Part shown: positions 28,671-30,582 of the stretch, piece by piece
Layout: each line of letters starts with the position of its first letter
How positions within the stretch are numbered: the first letter of the stretch is position 1
Virus record (IMG/VR): IMGVR_UViG_3300034073_005379
Location: 1 to 30,582 of that record
DNA: 30,582 nt
Origin: a virus
Strand: one strand, 5' to 3'
Notes under the pieces: generated by a model
The model's input: only the letters and a program-made list of their open reading frames with translations
What the model was told of the DNA's origin: nothing
Database searches by the model: none
Program-made: the position numbers and the translations under genes

Positions 28671-30582
28671 TCAGCCGCAATGATATGTGCATGCCACAAA
28701 AGCTCGTCGATACGTCGTTCCTTCATGAATAAACTCTTCGCAACGATAAGCGGTGCTGCCGAGATCAAAGGTACAATCCATCGTGATCTTTGCGACGGTG
28801 TAGTTGTGTAGCAGATCGTCGTCCTGCCTCATTCCATGTCCGGGGATTTCACAGGTTGTTATGTAGTCGCCGTTTTCTAGGTTTCCGTTGATGTTGCTAA
28901 CCCAAATGCATCCTTCGCCGAGGGAGTTGACGTACACCCTGTTGTCGTTTGGATCGGCTTCGTACACCGACACGAATACACCGGCTGAAAATTTTCTCGT
29001 TCCGTCAGTGTTGTCTTCCACATCTGACACTACGCCGAATGATCGTTTGTCGTTTCTTTGACTCGTCAGGTCGACCACGGGAACCGCGTCGTTGATCGTC
29101 ATGGAGCTTCCTGATATCGGTGATATGACACCCGTCGACCTTACGATGAGACCGACGTTGTTTAGAGGTAAAACAAACCCTGAGGCAGGCGTACATCTGT
29201 GCTGTCCTGTGAAGTTGAATGCTATATTTGTGCCGCCGCCATCGACGTATCCCTTCAGCGTACCGGCTGTGGGAGCTATCGGTGATGTTGAAGTACCGTA
29301 AATAAATTGCAGATCTGAAGTGCTGTTTATTCCAATTCCCCATCGTCTAATCTGCGTGTCGAAAGATACGATGTCGCATTCCCAAAACACTCCGGCATCA
29401 GCGAATGCCGTACCCATTGCCGTCGATCCTTGATCGAGTCTCATTACATAGTTATGGGTCGCAAGATCATTGAAGACAGTGGCATCAAACGTGGTCGTGC
29501 CGTTGAATTGCGCCGTCGAATTGAATTCAGCCGGTTCGTTTAGTGTTATTGCTGTCGATGATACTTTGAATGCATCACTTCTTGTAGAATCGTCAGTGCC
29601 GTTTCCGACGATAAAGTAAGTATTGAGAGACGTGTCTAAAGCGTTATAGTTGCCAATCGCCACTTGGTTCGACGCAGCCGCTATCGTTCCAAGCCCTGCA
29701 GCCACTGATTGAGCTCCGACAGCGTTCGTTGACTGCCCCATAGCGACCGAATATGAGCCTATTGCATGCGTGAAATAACCCGCAGCGAACGTGCCAGTTC
29801 CGCTAGCCGTGTTGGGCCCAACGGTAACTGCCCCACTACCTCTTGGTGAACCGGTCGCACCTGTTTTTATGCCTGACGTGTTGTCAAGTATTACCTTACC
29901 GCCGTCAGCGGCATTAATGACTCCGTAAACGATTGCCCCAACAGGTTGTGCTCCTGCTAAAGCGTTGATCGTCCAGCCAAAAGTGCTGTTGGCAGACTGA
30001 GTAATCGTAGCAGTTTCCCTGATGACACTCATCGTGACGGTGTTGGCATCGAGTGTCTGCGTCAGCTCAACAACTTCGTTGCCGCTATCCACTGTCACGT
30101 ATCCTGCAGTCGTCGTGCCGTGTGTGATCGCACCCACCATGCAAACAGGTTTTGCTTCGCGAGAGCTTGTCTCGTACGGCAATGCCATTCTGACAGAAGT
30201 GTCAGAAGAAGAATCAACATCGATCAGTCCTACCTCAGACGTGCTCGACGCCGTTGGATTCGTTGCCGTTCCAACGATGCATTCCATTGTCTCTGGGCCT
30301 GTGAAGGTGAACGCCGCGGCGATGCCTGAAATACCCGTCGATGCGTTGATCTGCACGGTTGATGTTCCCGCAGGTATCGCTGCAGAGCTTAGGAAATACG
30401 CTCGATGTACAGAGCATTTGGTGGTTCTGGCAGCCGGACCGTTCGCAACGTACTCGATGACCTGCGTCATTGCCACACCTCCGTACGTCACAGACGTTAC
30501 CTGACCTGCTTTGGTCGCGGCGTTGTTTCCGCCGTGCTGAACAATAACAACGAGAACACCTGTTGGATTAACTCCGGCATGG
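28671..30582 (-). CDS. Large fibre-like structural protein (5' end beyond window)
   Basis: The frame remains open to the right edge, with HAGVNPTGVLVVIVQHGG leading into SVTYGGVAMTQV, so the GTG at 30491 is not the real start. At least 637 residues are visible. The N-terminal part resembles beta-sandwich modules with T-Y-G-G-V-A-M-T. The middle has degenerate YadA-head units (SYSVAMGQSTNAVGAQSVAAG) and VAIGNYNALDT, shared with the neighbouring fibre. The C-terminal ~200 residues have DKRSFGVVSD, GEGCIWVSNINGNLENGDYI and LLHNYTVAKITMDC, a C-terminal domain type I have seen in fibre-like proteins of large viruses, perhaps a folding or self-cleaving end. Cys-rich final residues (CTYHCG). Confidence 0.75.
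   Translation of the reverse strand, partial: HAGVNPTGVLVVIVQHGGNNAATKAGQVTSVTYGGVAMTQVIEYVANGPAARTTKCSVHRAYFLSSAAIPAGTSTVQINASTGISGIAAAFTFTGPETMECIVGTATNPTASSTSEVGLIDVDSSSDTSVRMALPYETSSREAKPVCMVGAITHGTTTAGYVTVDSGNEVVELTQTLDANTVTMSVIRETATITQSANSTFGWTINALAGAQPVGAIVYGVINAADGGKVILDNTSGIKTGATGSPRGSGAVTVGPNTASGTGTFAAGYFTHAIGSYSVAMGQSTNAVGAQSVAAGLGTIAAASNQVAIGNYNALDTSLNTYFIVGNGTDDSTRSDAFKVSSTAITLNEPAEFNSTAQFNGTTTFDATVFNDLATHNYVMRLDQGSTAMGTAFADAGVFWECDIVSFDTQIRRWGIGINSTSDLQFIYGTSTSPIAPTAGTLKGYVDGGGTNIAFNFTGQHRCTPASGFVLPLNNVGLIVRSTGVISPISGSSMTINDAVPVVDLTSQRNDKRSFGVVSDVEDNTDGTRKFSAGVFVSVYEADPNDNRVYVNSLGEGCIWVSNINGNLENGDYITTCEIPGHGMRQDDDLLHNYTVAKITMDCTFDLGSTAYRCEEFIHEGTTYRRAFVACTYHCG

Overview
The window looks like part of the genome of a large tailed dsDNA phage (Caudoviricetes, probably jumbo or huge), not a bacterial chromosome. 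The reasons are long runs of very small, overlapping, translationally coupled genes; a lysozyme-type endolysin; two long trimeric-fibre-like proteins with YadA-head-like HAEG repeats; a tRNA gene; and virus-style acquisitions of host genes. The host is probably a Gram-negative bacterium, because a PilY1-like type IV pilus protein with a signal peptide is encoded. No terminase, portal, capsid or polymerase gene lies here, so the phage lineage cannot be fixed from this window.

Layout. 1-1440: coupled small genes of unknown function plus a SLOG-fold (DUF2493) protein. 1478-6895: two interleaved small-protein families. One shares an N-terminal leader (M-K-x-x-x-x-[QE]-L-R-[RK]-[ILV]-I-[RK]-E). 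The other is a large set of 50-85 aa proteins with an SH3/KOW-like pattern, chained by ATGA/GTGA overlaps. 6940-8586: a small cupin, the endolysin (minus strand), a 58-aa gene, and a gene whose start codon lies in the loop of a long inverted repeat. 8640-8750: a CAU-anticodon tRNA with encoded CCA and a strong terminator. 8776-14926: the PilY1-like giant gene, a D12-class adenine methylase coupled to it, a short TilS-like tRNA(Ile)-lysidine synthetase, and two small genes. 15012-19456 (minus): a three-gene operon yeaH-like / spoVR / prkA. 19585-21659: Nei-type DNA glycosylase, UV-damage endonuclease, and a small gene. 21691-25779: GroEL, a two-helix membrane protein, more small SH3-like and leader proteins, and translation initiation factor IF-1. 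25788-30582 (minus): two fibre-like proteins, the second running off the right edge.

How the genes may fit together (inference). Several genes would let the phage retune host physiology: translation (IF-1, tRNA-CAU plus TilS), protein folding (GroEL), the PrkA/YeaH/SpoVR starvation-response trio, DNA repair (Nei, UvdE), DNA methylation, and the host surface or pilus (PilY1). The leader family may mark proteins packaged in the virion, by analogy with the T4 capsid-targeting sequence. Exact TATAAT boxes sit only 5-11 nt before several start codons that lack a Shine-Dalgarno sequence, which suggests leaderless or nearly leaderless phage transcripts.

Most striking points: a complete PrkA-SpoVR-YeaH operon in an apparent phage; a tRNA-CAU together with its likely modifying enzyme; IF-1; a phage PilY1; and the start-codon hairpin at 8315-8377.
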